A DNA stretch of 52,747 nt from CAUYUA01 sp963575675 (GCA_963575675.1 CAUYUA010000144.1:1-52747); one strand, 5' to 3'. Counted from the first letter of the stretch, positions 7,852 through 19,230 are shown. Made by a program: numbers and translations. The notes: a model not told the origin generated them from the letters alone.

Positions 7852-10644
7852 TCATTTTCCTCCCAATTGAGCGTAAAGTCGGCGGGCGTCTTCGACGTCG
7901 CTAAAGACCGTTTTTGAGTCGATAACCGGCTTCAACAACGCCAGAGCGCCGGCGGTGTCTTTGGCGTCGGCTTTGATTTTGGCCAAGTGATAGGCGATCT
8001 GAGGGTTGTTCGACGCCAAGAAACGCGCCTGGTTCAGCAATTCGGCCCCTCGTTTGGTTTCGTTTGGAGACGCGCCTTTGTTATACAGCATAAATCCATA
8101 AGTATCGATGATATCTGGAGAGTTTGATTGCAACAGGAAGGCGCGGCGAGCGGTTTCCAGCGCGCGTGAATCATTGAGAATGTCATACGCCGTTGCGAGA
8201 TTGTTCAAATACGCGGCGTTGCGGGGGAACTTGTTCAATAGCTTTTCATAGCTGACGACGGCGAACTTATAGTCTTTGTTGACGAGATAATCTTCGGCTA
8301 GCGCCGTTAACGCCTCGATATCGTCTGGTTTGTCTTGAGTCCATTTGACCAGAAAGGCGCGAGCGCGTTGACGATCTCCGATCCGAAGAATGGTTCTGAA
8401 CAATTTGGCCGCCGCTTTGGGAGAGCTGGTCTCGGCCAACACTTTGGCGTAGCTTTTTTCGGCTTCGGCCATGTGACCGGCCACGGCCAGAACATCGCCT
8501 TCCAACAACATCGCTTCTTCATTCTTAGCGTTCTGCACCACGGCTTTATTCGCCACGGCCAACGCCTCGTTCAAACCACCCGATGCTTTGAGTTCGATCA
8601 TTGCGCGGTTGCGCCAGGCCGAAATGAAACTACGGTCGGCGACGGTGGCTCGATCGAAGGCGGTGCGGGCGTCTTCCGTGTGATTCAGGGACATCAGCGC
8701 AAGACCGAGCCGCTCATGAATCGCCGCAGATTCCGGGAAGTTGTTTTGGAGCCGCCGGTACAGTTCGATTCCGTTCTCGGGCATTCCCAGAGTGATGTAG
8801 GTTCGCGCCACCAGATCGAGAACAGTGGGGTTGCGCGCTTGAGTGCGCGCCAAATCGTCGGCGACAAGAATGGCGTCGGAGGTGCGCTTAAGACCGGCGA
8901 GAACCTGCATTAATTGAATGCGGGGTTCGCTTTCGGTGGAATATCTTTCGATCGCCGTCCGTAGGAACGGAATCATTGCTTCCGGTTTGTTGGCGCGCGC
9001 TTCAATCCGGGCCCGAATCATCAAGAGACGCAGGTCTTTAGGCGTGCGGTCAAGGACGCCGTCGATCATCTGTCGCGCATGGTCGAAGCGACCGTTGCGC
9101 ATATCGATTTCCGCGACATAGCTGGCCGCCGGTATAAAATCGCGACTTTTTTCCAGAGCTTGATTGAAGTCGGCCAACGCCTCCGCTTCGTCCCCCTTCG
9201 CCAGTCGCACCGAACCGCGCACGGTCAACGGCAACGGAGAGTCGGGTTGAGCTTTCACCATCGCGCCGCCAACGGCGATGGCTTTTTCGTAATCGGCTTC
9301 CGACAGATATGAGAACAGCAGAGCGAGACCAACCTTGGTGTTTTTATTATCAGCCGCGATCAAAGCTTCGAGTTCGCGCACGCCGGTGTCGCGCGTGGAG
9401 GCTTGCCGGGTTTGAGCCACCGCCAGCCGCGCTTGAGCCATAACGTCGTCCGGTTTGATCTTCGTCACCTTGCCCAGAACTTCGTTGGCCTCTTTGATCC
9501 AACCTTCGGCCATATAAGCCGAGCCGAGCAATTCCAGCGCTTCGCTGTCGTCGTCGAAGCGCTCGCGCAATGGGGCCAGAACGTCGATGACTTTGGTGTA
9601 GGCGTGCAGACGGTAGTTGATGCCGGCCAACAGTTTTGAGCCCGCCAGATTGTCCGGTTCGTTCGTGTGGAAACGGGTGGCGTAGTCAAGCGCTTGTTCT
9701 AGGTGATCATTGCCTGCGTGGATGATGGCCAGCAAAAAGACGCCGCGAGGAATCTGCTGAAGATTGGTCTCCACCGACCGCACGGTGTCCATGGCTTCGA
9801 CCATCTTGCCAACGCGAACTTCCAGCATCGCTTTCAGATAAAGGGCGATGACCGCGCTCGGCGCCTGTTCAAGCACCTTCTTCACTTCGGCCGTCGCTTC
9901 GTCGTTGCGGTTGAGAGCGGCCAAAGCCAGGGCGAGACGTTGTCGAACCGTGATGTCGCGCGGATTGATGGCGAGAGAGGCGCGGAATTGAGTGATCGCC
10001 TCGTCCAAATTGTTGGCTTGACGTCTCAGATCGCCTTTAAGCGCCAACCCTTCCACCGATTTTGGATCGGCGGCGAGGATTTGATCGACGATTTCTTCAG
10101 CGGCCCGATAATCGCTCAGAGCGATCAACACCAAAACGCGGGAGAGTTGCGCCGGTTGGTTGTTGGGAACAGCCGCCATCGCTTCTTTGGAGGCGGCGTC
10201 GGCCGCCGGGATGTCGTGCAACGCCAAGTGCGCTCGAACATGCGTCGCCAACACGTCGCTGCGGCATTGCGCGTCATCGGGGCAAGGATCGATTTTGGTC
10301 AGCAATTTTTTATGTTGACCGAGCGCCAGCGTGGCCACCGCCAACAGCGGGTTGACTTTGGCCGCAGGATAGTTGTTGTCGCGCGCCAACGTCAGGTCTT
10401 TTTCGGCGGCGACCATATCGCCCAACCGAAATTCAAGCGCGCCCAGCGCGAAACGAGCTTCGCCGCTGGTGGGAGCGTCCTTAACCATCTTCTTCAGCTG
10501 GATAAGAGCGCCGTTGACGTCGCCGTTGTTGACCATCGACTGAGTGGAGTCAACCAAAGACGGCGGCGTGGCGCCAAACGCTGCTGACGTGGTGAGACCA
10601 ACGATGATCATGCCGCCAGCCAGGCCGAGAAACCTTTTGGTCAT
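7852..10644 (-). CDS. prsT: PrsT-like TPR protein of the PEP-CTERM/XrtA system
   Basis: A 930-residue exported protein made almost wholly of tetratricopeptide repeats after an N-terminal signal sequence (cleavage likely near AAFGA, residue 25). Length, repeat content and position directly behind prsR and prsK match the PrsT family, which occurs with exosortase A polysaccharide loci. PrsT proteins are usually described as lipoproteins, but no lipobox cysteine is present in this signal sequence, so it may be periplasmic instead. It probably scaffolds envelope or EPS assembly proteins. It is separated from prsR by 9 bp and from the next glycosyltransferase by 3 bp, so all three are likely one transcript. 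Confidence 0.85.
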   Translation of the reverse strand: MTKRFLGLAGGMIIVGLTTSAAFGATPPSLVDSTQSMVNNGDVNGALIQLKKMVKDAPTSGEARFALGALEFRLGDMVAAEKDLTLARDNNYPAAKVNPLLAVATLALGQHKKLLTKIDPCPDDAQCRSDVLATHVRAHLALHDIPAADAASKEAMAAVPNNQPAQLSRVLVLIALSDYRAAEEIVDQILAADPKSVEGLALKGDLRRQANNLDEAITQFRASLAINPRDITVRQRLALALAALNRNDEATAEVKKVLEQAPSAVIALYLKAMLEVRVGKMVEAMDTVRSVETNLQQIPRGVFLLAIIHAGNDHLEQALDYATRFHTNEPDNLAGSKLLAGINYRLHAYTKVIDVLAPLRERFDDDSEALELLGSAYMAEGWIKEANEVLGKVTKIKPDDVMAQARLAVAQTRQASTRDTGVRELEALIAADNKNTKVGLALLFSYLSEADYEKAIAVGGAMVKAQPDSPLPLTVRGSVRLAKGDEAEALADFNQALEKSRDFIPAASYVAEIDMRNGRFDHARQMIDGVLDRTPKDLRLLMIRARIEARANKPEAMIPFLRTAIERYSTESEPRIQLMQVLAGLKRTSDAILVADDLARTQARNPTVLDLVARTYITLGMPENGIELYRRLQNNFPESAAIHERLGLALMSLNHTEDARTAFDRATVADRSFISAWRNRAMIELKASGGLNEALAVANKAVVQNAKNEEAMLLEGDVLAVAGHMAEAEKSYAKVLAETSSPKAAAKLFRTILRIGDRQRARAFLVKWTQDKPDDIEALTALAEDYLVNKDYKFAVVSYEKLLNKFPRNAAYLNNLATAYDILNDSRALETARRAFLLQSNSPDIIDTYGFMLYNKGASPNETKRGAELLNQARFLASNNPQIAYHLAKIKADAKDTAGALALLKPVIDSKTVFSDVEDARRLYAQLGGK

Positions 10645-10653
10645 CCGATGTCC

Positions 10654-12012
<1,359 letters not shown>

Positions 12013-12018
12013 TGCGCC

Positions 12019-14121
12019 TCACGCTGTGCCCATTGTCGGCATGCAGTCCGCCTCGAACTTAAGAGGCAACAGAATCCTCATGGTTGTTCCTTTGTCGGGG
12101 GCTGTGATCACATCAAGCCGCCCGCCGATTTCCTGAATCAGATGACGTGTTTGATAAGCGCCAATGCCGAAGCCGTCGCTTTTGGTTGACCGCAGGGGTT
12201 GGAACAAGTCGGTTTGAACAAAATTAGGATCCATGCCCGGTCCATTGTCCGTCACCTCGATGACGGCGTGACGATCGACGCGGAGCAAACGCAAAGCCAC
12301 CCATCCTTGCGGACCGGCGGCTCCGAAAGCGTTGTCGATCAGAAGATCAAGGGCTGAAGTCAGCGTGTTCCGGTCGGTTTCCGTCCAGACGTCGTCTTGC
12401 GGCGTCTCCATGCGGAGCGCCGGTTGGTTTTTGCGCCAGCGATCGGCCACGTCCGTCAAAACTTGACCAAGATTGAGCCGGTTGGCCGGCGACGGCGATT
12501 GACGGCGTTTCTCCACGAGCTGCGCCAGAAGAGACTTCATTCGTCCGACCGAATTTTCGACTGTCTCCATCATGTCCTTTTGGAATTCGGGATTGTCGCC
12601 GAAACGTCGAGCGTTCTCCAGCATCAGCGACATTTGGCCGACGATGTTTTTGAGGTCATGGACCACAAAGGCGAATCGTCGATTGAACTCTTCGAATCGC
12701 TGGGCCTCGCTTAACGCTTCGACGGCCAGCTCTTGCGCAAGATAGCTGGCGGCGTGAGCCGCGACAGTGTTGAGCAAGTCGCGATCCTCCCAATCCAACG
12801 CGCGGGAAACGCGCGCATGGTCGAGAACCAGAAATCCGAGCAGCTCCTCGACATAGCGGAGGGGAACCACAATCCAACCTTGGTTGTGGTTGGTGATCCA
12901 ATCCGGCAGCGACGCGCCTGGATAGGCGTTGGGCGACGCGCGGTAGACATCGATTTCGACGACTCGGCCCGTGGCGCGGAGAAATTCGATCATAGGCGTG
13001 TTTTGATCGATTGAAGGGCAGACGCCGCGAAAATTCCAGGTCGCTCCGGGGACGAACGCATTGTCGCGTTGTTGACGCACCCATAAGGCGCCGGCGGGAC
13101 TGTTCATCATTTCGGCGACGCTGCGTAAAAGCCGCTCTCTGAGCTTCAGAGGCGTTCGCGTCGACATCACTTGGACAAAGCGCAACCATTCTTGGCGGTA
13201 GTCGCATTTATAGGTGAAGAAGTGCTTTTGCACCATCAAATGCAATTGAGACTTGATTTTGTCCGAAATAAACAGTCCAACCAATAAAGCCAAACCGCCG
13301 ATCATGAATGTTGTTTGAAGAGGCGCTCCCCAGTGGCCGCCGATTTGTCGAATGTAAAATCCAGTTCCGGACATGATCAGCAAATACAATCCGGTCAACG
13401 TCAAAGCGGTTGTGAAGAAGGCTCCTTTACGCGAAGCGTCGATGTCGATGTCGCGCGGGCGAGTCCAGCTTTTCATTCGTTTCAGCGCCATCGCCATTGG
13501 CAAAGCCGAAAACGCCACAACGAATCCGCGCGCCGCCAACATGTCTTGGTTGCTGTGCCTCAGCAACAAGGCGTCGGCGTGAAGAACAAAATCGATGGCG
13601 AAGATCGTTCCAAGCCCCAAACAGAGGTATTTCAGCCCCCAACGACCTGATGGACCGCTGTTGCGGAGCAAATTCTCCACCGCCACCAGTCCGAACACCG
13701 GGATGACGACCAGAAACATCTGCACCAACGACCACAGCAGCGGGGTGAAATCAGCGAACGCCGGAAGATCGGCCGCCGTGACGACTGCAATCAGAAGCAC
13801 TGCGACAGGAGGCAGCAGCCAGCGCGCCGAGAGGCGGCGGCGCATTTCCTCGGCTCCGGTGTCCAATCCAGCGATCAAAGACAGCAATAAATGAAACCAC
13901 ACAGCGTCGCGAAGTATCTCGAACACTCGTCCAACCAGCGGAGACGTCAGCCCATCGGCCCAGACAAGCACCGCCAGCGCCCATAGGCCCGTCATAATGC
14001 AACACGCCATGGCGGGACGACGCCAGACGATCTCCTTGTGAATCCGGTTGATCAAGATGATCAAAACGCCATAGGCGAGGGCGCAAGCTCCGTAACTGAT
14101 TGTGAAGACGGCGTCCACCAA
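12019..14121 (-). CDS. prsK: PrsK-like membrane sensor histidine kinase
   Basis: This 700-residue kinase starts with about nine to ten membrane spans (residues 1-270). A GAF-like domain follows (about 310-460, LLRSVAEMMNSPAGALWVRQ), and then a kinase core. The phosphorylated His is in FAFVVHDLKNIVGQM near residue 485. The ATP site shows an N box (LLIDNAFGA), a G1 box (EVTDNGPGMD) and GFGIGAYQTRHLI. This arrangement is that of PrsK, the partner of PrsR in exosortase A systems. It would sense an unknown envelope signal. It is followed by prsR after 6 bp and separated from the sugar transferase upstream by 132 bp with no obvious terminator. Confidence 0.9.
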   Translation of the reverse strand: MVDAVFTISYGACALAYGVLIILINRIHKEIVWRRPAMACCIMTGLWALAVLVWADGLTSPLVGRVFEILRDAVWFHLLLSLIAGLDTGAEEMRRRLSARWLLPPVAVLLIAVVTAADLPAFADFTPLLWSLVQMFLVVIPVFGLVAVENLLRNSGPSGRWGLKYLCLGLGTIFAIDFVLHADALLLRHSNQDMLAARGFVVAFSALPMAMALKRMKSWTRPRDIDIDASRKGAFFTTALTLTGLYLLIMSGTGFYIRQIGGHWGAPLQTTFMIGGLALLVGLFISDKIKSQLHLMVQKHFFTYKCDYRQEWLRFVQVMSTRTPLKLRERLLRSVAEMMNSPAGALWVRQQRDNAFVPGATWNFRGVCPSIDQNTPMIEFLRATGRVVEIDVYRASPNAYPGASLPDWITNHNQGWIVVPLRYVEELLGFLVLDHARVSRALDWEDRDLLNTVAAHAASYLAQELAVEALSEAQRFEEFNRRFAFVVHDLKNIVGQMSLMLENARRFGDNPEFQKDMMETVENSVGRMKSLLAQLVEKRRQSPSPANRLNLGQVLTDVADRWRKNQPALRMETPQDDVWTETDRNTLTSALDLLIDNAFGAAGPQGWVALRLLRVDRHAVIEVTDNGPGMDPNFVQTDLFQPLRSTKSDGFGIGAYQTRHLIQEIGGRLDVITAPDKGTTMRILLPLKFEADCMPTMGTA

Positions 14122-14253
14122 ATCTTCGGTCCTTCCGGAATATAGAGGTTATACCGTCGCGCCTATTGGACAACATATCGCTCGCGACGACACCCCGCCG
14201 CTCCTCGCGGCGGCGCGCGCGGCCGAATATGTCGAACATTCGGCTCGTTGGCG

Positions 14254-15693
14254 TTAATGCGCGCCGTCGTTCCAAAGGAGAACTTTGACGGTTTGAAGCA
14301 TGGTCAGAATGTCTAGAAAGAAATTACCGTTCTTTACATAATACAGATCGAACGCCAATTTCATTTTTGCGTCTTCGATCGTGGCTCCATATGGATAATT
14401 GATTTGCGCCCATCCGGTGATTCCCGGTTTCGCCGCATGACGAATATTATAGTATGGTATTTGTTCAGAGAGCACAGAGACGAAAACCGGCCGCTCCGGT
14501 CGTGGGCCGACGAAAGCCATATCGCCCTTCAACACATTGATGACTTGAGGAATTTCATCAATACGCACTTTACGGATGAAGGCTCCGACGCGGGTGACGC
14601 GGGTGTCGTTTTTCGACGCCCAACGGGGGCCGTCTTTTTCCGCGTCGGTTCGCATGCTGCGGAACTTGACGACGTGAAACGTTTTACCGTGTAGCCCGAC
14701 TCGTTCTTGAGTGTAGAAAATCGGTCCTTTACTTTCAAGCTTGATCAGAATCGCGGTTAAAAGAGTTATTGGAAGCGTTACAAGAAGGAGAATGCTTGAG
14801 ATGAGAATGTCGAACATCCGTTGAATCAGAATTCTTCCTTTATCCAGTTTAAAACCGTCCGAGAACAACAGCCAGCTCGGCGACATATCCTCCAAAGATA
14901 TCTGCCCGCTTTCTCTTTCCCAGAATGTTCCAAAATCTGTTGTGGCGACGCCCTTGATCTTGCATTCCAAAAGATCGCGCACGGGCATGCCTCGGCGCTC
15001 CGTGGTGGCGACGACGATTTCGCAGATGTCGCTCTTCTTACAATAATCCAATAATTCTTTTGAGTCGATGGAGATGATCTGACCCAAGTCGTCGGTGGTT
15101 GCGGCGTTTTCTTGATTCGACCACGGACGTTGTTCGGATGCGGCGTTTTGCGAAGTCAGCAGAGCATACCCGGAGATGGTAAAGGAGCGATGACGCAATT
15201 CTCGACTGAGATTGCGGAGGCTGATCGCGCGGCTTCCCGTTCCGATGACCAGGATTTTGGGCTTTATGCCATCGGAGCGATCAAGGATATCGAGACAGAT
15301 TTTCCGTAAAATGATCAATGTCGGCGCAAACGTGGCGATGGTCGCCGCGCACAGGGCATAGATGGATGTGTGTATTGGTCCATCAAGAGCATAATCACGC
15401 AGAGCGAACAATAGAACCAGAGCGCCGAGCACCAGAGGCAGAATCACAATGGCTCGCGAGATCGTTTCATCGAGATGAAAAAAGTATTTTCGGTTGTACA
15501 TACCAACCGAGGTCATGCCGACAATCGTGGTCATCGTGATGATCGCGGCCATAAATTCGGGTGAAAGGCCGGTTGAAAATCCGCGAGATTCCAACAGATC
15601 AGAATATTGGCATGATGAGAAATATAAGAATATTGTCTCAATAAATATAAGTATGAGCGTTATCCCGCTGATATGAAGAACAAATCGAAACAT
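14254..15693 (-). CDS. Polyprenyl-phosphate sugar-1-phosphate transferase (EpsB/WcaJ type)
   Basis: The 479-residue protein has four to five N-terminal membrane spans, a central nucleotide-binding-like region (KILVIGTGSRAISLRNLSRE near 150) and a C-terminal bacterial sugar transferase domain. The last contains a membrane helix (RMFDILISSILLLVTLPITL near 290), KFRSMRTDAEKDGPRWA, RKVRIDEIPQVINVLKGDMA and VGPRPERP. It transfers a sugar phosphate from a nucleotide sugar to undecaprenyl phosphate, starting each repeat unit. This form is the one usually associated with PEP-CTERM loci. It heads the minus-strand operon with prsK, prsR and prsT. A TATATT sequence near 15740 could be its promoter, but this is weak. 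Confidence 0.9.
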   Translation of the reverse strand: MFRFVLHISGITLILIFIETIFLYFSSCQYSDLLESRGFSTGLSPEFMAAIITMTTIVGMTSVGMYNRKYFFHLDETISRAIVILPLVLGALVLLFALRDYALDGPIHTSIYALCAATIATFAPTLIILRKICLDILDRSDGIKPKILVIGTGSRAISLRNLSRELRHRSFTISGYALLTSQNAASEQRPWSNQENAATTDDLGQIISIDSKELLDYCKKSDICEIVVATTERRGMPVRDLLECKIKGVATTDFGTFWERESGQISLEDMSPSWLLFSDGFKLDKGRILIQRMFDILISSILLLVTLPITLLTAILIKLESKGPIFYTQERVGLHGKTFHVVKFRSMRTDAEKDGPRWASKNDTRVTRVGAFIRKVRIDEIPQVINVLKGDMAFVGPRPERPVFVSVLSEQIPYYNIRHAAKPGITGWAQINYPYGATIEDAKMKLAFDLYYVKNGNFFLDILTMLQTVKVLLWNDGAH

Positions 15694-15844
15694 GCCAGTT
15701 GTTCCTTATCGATCGGTGACCGTTTTTCCTTGATAATATAGGATGAACGGCGTCGAGGATTGGATTGTATAAAACGCCAAAATTGGCATAAAATTTACCC
15801 CAGTGAACCGGACGCCTGGGCGACGTTTGAGTTTGAATAAAATA

Positions 15845-15935
15845 TTATAAATATCTTATCCTGAGCCCGGAATGGAGACGGTTCTTATTGTAATCATCGA
15901 ACCATCTGGAAATTTGTTCAAGTGTGGTTTTGGTA
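15845..15935 (-). pseudogene. C-terminal fragment of an IS3-type transposase
   Basis: On the minus strand a short stretch reads TLEQISRWFDDYNKNRLHSG followed by LRIRYL. This is the conserved end of IS3-family orfB proteins (normally WFDDYN-x-PHSGL-x-MRSP). Nothing upstream in this frame looks like the rest of the transposase. It is not the same IS3 element as at 40393, whose C-terminus differs. Confidence 0.55.
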
Positions 15936-16017
15936 TTTGAAGAGGATTTGACGCGAATGTTGTCTCGTTTGAAAGTTTCGACCTTTCTATCTATCAGTTT
16001 TTTAGCTGAAAATATTT

Positions 16018-16400
16018 GACGTAATGGGATTGATAAAATTGAAAGAGTTCCTCTCATTGAGTCGGACGCTGTCATAGCTCCATTTATCCGAGAAATTTTA
16101 TCTCGTTTCGCAGCAAAGAACACCAGAATCGTTCTTATTATGGACAAATCAAAATTAAGAGATCGCCGCCGCCATCTTCCTTATGGCGGACCACTTCTAT
16201 GGAACGATTGATTTTATTTTCTTGTGTCAAAAGAAAAACGGGAACCATCATCTTCGCTTGAAAGGGAATTTGGTTGTGCTAAATGGCGAAGAGCGAATGA
16301 TGACAAGGCATTTAGCTGAAGAGCGTCTTTTTTTATCAGGGGATTACGGTATGTCTCATTCTTCTTGCTTAACTCTCGCATTTTTTTATGGTCTATAAAA
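16018..16400 (+). pseudogene. IS4-family transposase remnant
   Basis: The plus strand reads PFIREILSRFAAKNTRIVLI then MDKSKLRDRRRHL around 16075-16180, and then, in another frame, MADHFYGTIDFIFLCQKKNG, HHLRLKGNLVVLNGEERM and TRHLAEERLFLSGDYG up to about 16360. These are consecutive parts of an IS4-type DDE transposase: the LIMD-x-SK segment around the first Asp, and the MADRFYG...RLRLKGNLVV segment around the second. The piece between them is missing and no C-terminal catalytic Glu region remains. It is inactive debris between the sugar transferase and the beta-helix gene. Confidence 0.65.
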
Positions 16401-16719
16401 CTGATAGATAGTAAGGTGGTTGATTACACCGAGATGCGTTCTTGGTTTCCTTAATGACACCGTCCGAAAGGATTGGCGAAACTTATGTGACGCCGTGTCA
16501 GATAATTTTTGCGTTATCCAAGCTGATGATTTTCGCATTCTCAAGTGAACGGAGTATATTTCACGTTATTGCTGCGATTTTAAATCGACGCGCCGGTTTC
16601 GACAGCGTTCCGTTCCGCCTGCGACAATGCGCGCTTATGTGCGTGGTCAAAGATGTCGAACATGAGCCGAACATTGAGATTGCTGGTGTTTGAACCATTT
16701 AGAAGAGAGAGATGCGCTT
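16401..16719. other. Intergenic region with part of a dispersed repeat
   Basis: No gene is recognised. A segment at about 16603-16654 is similar, at roughly three bases in four by eye, to 27594-27644. Both contain a CTGCGAC...GCGCG(C/T)TTATG core. It may be decayed transposon sequence. The last 30 bp holds the GAAGAGAGAG purine tract (16702-16711) that serves as ribosome-binding site for the ATG at 16720. Confidence 0.35.
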
Positions 16720-18099
16720 ATGCCGTTCATTGCTGCATTTCTTCGTCATTGGCCGAAGGCGGCTTATCTTATGTTCTCGGTTCTGTTGGCGGGCAGCCTC
16801 TTTGCCGTTCAAGGAACCGCCGCCGCGCGCAGTGGAGCCGGTGATAACCCGCTCTCGTTGTTTGCCGGGGCGACGCTCACCCGGGATTCTTCCGGTCGCA
16901 TCATCGCGAGTTTTGATCGCGATCACTCCGGTTACCAAATCGACCGCCTACCCAGCGGCGCCGTCACCATTAACGATATTCAAACTCGGAAGTTCAGCGA
17001 TGTCCGCGTGCGCGACGTCGCTCTTTTGTTGTTCAGCGACGGTTGGAGTTATGACGTCGTCACGGGTCGTTGGACCGATCTTGGCGTGACGTCGGTTCTA
17101 ACGTCCAAGGGCTCCTCTTTGCGCATCTGTCCTGGCGTCGGCGCGGGGTGCGACGCGTCCTCGCTTGCCGAGGGATTGCGGCGAGCGACGGCGGGTTCGA
17201 TTGTGACGCTTGCGCCTGGCGTTTATCGTGAGGCTGGAGCATTGACTGCCCATGGCGTCACAATTCGAGCTGATCCCGGCGCTCACATCACCGGAGTGGC
17301 GACGGAAGGGAAGGCGGCTCTCGTGATCCGGGGCAATAATGTGGTGGTTGAAGGCGTACACTGTTCGAACATCGCCGTTCCTGATCACAATGGAGCTTGT
17401 ATTCGTTTCGAGGGACGTAACTTGACGATTCTCGGCGCCTATTTCCATGATGCGGAGGAAGGCGTTCTTGTCGGAGATCAAGGTGGCGTTGTGATCATCG
17501 AAGACAGTCGGTTCGAGCGGCTGGGAGCGATTGGTCGCGCTCATGGCGTTTATGTGAATCATATAAAAGAGCTGGTGATCCGTCGTTCGTGCTTCCTCTC
17601 CTCGCGCGATGAAGGGCATGAGGTGAAAAGTCGAGCGGCGCGCACTGTTATTGAAAACAGTCTGATCGCTTCGTTCGATGGTCACGACAGTCGGTTGGTG
17701 GACGCGCCCAACGGGGGCGAGCTGATTATCACGAATTCTGTGTTTGAGAAGGGTGAGCGCAGTTCGAATTACGACGTCATCGGCTTCGGACTGGAAGGCG
17801 TCGCCTATCAAGCGAACAGCGTTCAAATCGAAAACACCATCGTCGTCATGGATCATCCGTTCTCAAGGTTGTTGAATGGCTCAATCGTTCCGGTCATTAA
17901 GGGAGTTCATTTGATTGGCGGTCGTCGTTGGGAGGCTCCGCCTTTGGCCAATTGGACTTCTGATCGTAAGGCCGCCGGTTTGCCTCCTTACTCTGCGTCT
18001 CCTGATTCCCTGGCGAACGCACAAGAGCGGCTCTTCGGGGTTGCGCCGGCGGCGATGGCGGAATGTCTACGCAAATCGCCGACCGCGCAGGGGCGGTGA
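16720..18099 (+). CDS. Secreted right-handed beta-helix protein with a shared N-terminal domain
   Basis: The 459-residue product has a signal peptide (residues 1-36, ending near GTAAA). A domain of about 75 residues follows (45-118), then a parallel beta-helix region of pectate-lyase type (about 135-420) with repeated short strands such as VVVEGVHCSNI, LTILGAYFHDAEEGVLVG and TVIENSLIASFDGHDS. Such folds bind or cleave acidic polysaccharides. The N-terminal domain recurs at residues 33-106 of the lyase-like protein at 19999-22431. ATG 16720 is chosen because it gives a clean signal peptide and has a purine tract 8 bases upstream; a TTG 30 bp earlier is in frame. It likely acts on the exopolysaccharide outside the cytoplasm. 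Catalytic residues could not be assigned. Confidence 0.75.
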   Translation: MPFIAAFLRHWPKAAYLMFSVLLAGSLFAVQGTAAARSGAGDNPLSLFAGATLTRDSSGRIIASFDRDHSGYQIDRLPSGAVTINDIQTRKFSDVRVRDVALLLFSDGWSYDVVTGRWTDLGVTSVLTSKGSSLRICPGVGAGCDASSLAEGLRRATAGSIVTLAPGVYREAGALTAHGVTIRADPGAHITGVATEGKAALVIRGNNVVVEGVHCSNIAVPDHNGACIRFEGRNLTILGAYFHDAEEGVLVGDQGGVVIIEDSRFERLGAIGRAHGVYVNHIKELVIRRSCFLSSRDEGHEVKSRAARTVIENSLIASFDGHDSRLVDAPNGGELIITNSVFEKGERSSNYDVIGFGLEGVAYQANSVQIENTIVVMDHPFSRLLNGSIVPVIKGVHLIGGRRWEAPPLANWTSDRKAAGLPPYSASPDSLANAQERLFGVAPAAMAECLRKSPTAQGR

Positions 18100-18271
18100 T
18101 GCGGCCAAATTTCGTGGAAATGGCGTCGATTGACAGATATTGAAGAAAAGCTCATCATGAGACGGAGCAGAGCGGAAGTCGGACTGGCGATCTCTTCAGG
18201 TCGTTGTCCGTCAAACGAATTCGCCTGATCAAGTCTCGCTTCGGACGTTTTCATCAAGACGGTGAATCAAT

Positions 18272-19183
18272 ATGGCGAAGTATCTCGTGACTGGAGGATG
18301 CGGCTTCATTGGCTCCCACCTGGTGGAGTTGCTTCTAAGTCGGGGACACAGCGTCAGCGTGATTGACGACCTCTCGACGGGAAAGCTTTCGAATATTCCG
18401 GATGGCGTTCCAGTAACCATCGGCGATGTCGCCGACCCCAATCTCATCGCCCAGGCGATGGAGGGACATGACGGTTGTTTCCATCTTGCGGCGGTCGCTT
18501 CGGTTGAAAAATCGCGGGAGCAGTGGCTGGAGACCAATCACGCCAACTTGGTCGGCTCCATCGCGGTGTTCGACGCCGCTCGTCGGGTGGGCGGCGGTCG
18601 ACGCGTTCCTGTGATTTACGCCTCTTCAGCCGCTGTTTATGGGAACAACGCAAATATTCCTCTAGAGGAGAGCGCCGAGCGGCGGCCATTGTCGGCGTAT
18701 GGGGCCGACAAACTGGCTTGCGAACTTCACGCCGTCGTCGCAGACCATGTTCATGGCGTTCCGACCGTTGGTTTTCGCTTCTTCAACGTCTATGGGCCGC
18801 GTCAGGACCCGAAATCGCCTTACTCCGGAGTGATTTCGATTTTCGCCGACCGCATCAGTCGTGGCGAACCGATTATGATTTTCGGAGACGGAGAACAGGT
18901 GCGCGACTTTGTGAATGTCGGCGATGTCGTTCGCGTTCTTGTCGCCGCAATGGAAGCGCCGCCACCGGGATCGCCGGTGTTCAATGTTTGCACCGGAAGA
19001 GGAACCTCGATCAAACAGCTCGCCGCTATTCTTGGCGATTTAACCGGACGAAATCCGCAGATAGGCTATGCTCCGGCGCGTCCCGGCGATATTGCGCGAT
19101 CTATTGGTTCTCCGGCGGCTCTGATCGCGGCGTTCGGCCTACCTTGTTCCACGATTTTGGCCGAAGGACTGAATATCTCCTGA
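18272..19183 (+). CDS. NAD-dependent sugar epimerase/dehydratase (UDP-glucose 4-epimerase-like)
   Basis: The 303-residue enzyme is an extended short-chain dehydrogenase. The Rossmann motif is VTGGCGFIGSH (Gly8, Gly11, Gly14), an Asp pair follows strand two (IDDLSTG, 32-33), and the catalytic set is the Ser of YASSAAVYG plus Tyr143 and Lys147 in YGADK. FRFFNVYGPRQDP and DGEQVRDFVNVGDV are also typical. It would make a nucleotide sugar, such as an epimerised or dehydrated UDP-sugar, for the polysaccharide in the cytoplasm. It follows the beta-helix gene by about 170 bp in the same direction. The exact substrate cannot be told from sequence; GalE-like and WbpP-like activities are both possible. 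Confidence 0.88.
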   Translation: MAKYLVTGGCGFIGSHLVELLLSRGHSVSVIDDLSTGKLSNIPDGVPVTIGDVADPNLIAQAMEGHDGCFHLAAVASVEKSREQWLETNHANLVGSIAVFDAARRVGGGRRVPVIYASSAAVYGNNANIPLEESAERRPLSAYGADKLACELHAVVADHVHGVPTVGFRFFNVYGPRQDPKSPYSGVISIFADRISRGEPIMIFGDGEQVRDFVNVGDVVRVLVAAMEAPPPGSPVFNVCTGRGTSIKQLAAILGDLTGRNPQIGYAPARPGDIARSIGSPAALIAAFGLPCSTILAEGLNIS

Positions 19184-19202
19184 ACAGGGGTCCTTATATC
19201 AA

Positions 19203-19230
19203 CTGTGTTGATCGAAACGGATCAACACAG
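19203..19230. terminator. Perfect 11-bp hairpin after the epimerase gene
   Basis: CTGTGTTGATC (19203-19213) pairs exactly with GATCAACACAG (19220-19230) around a 6-base loop, 20 bp after the epimerase stop. No T run follows, so it is either a weak terminator or an RNA-stabilising structure. Confidence 0.45.

Noticed and set aside
8335..10587. Long open frames on the plus strand opposite prsT (for example 9703-10587)
   Set aside because: They are antisense to a clear TPR gene, lack ribosome-binding sites and resemble no protein. The codon pattern of prsT explains them.
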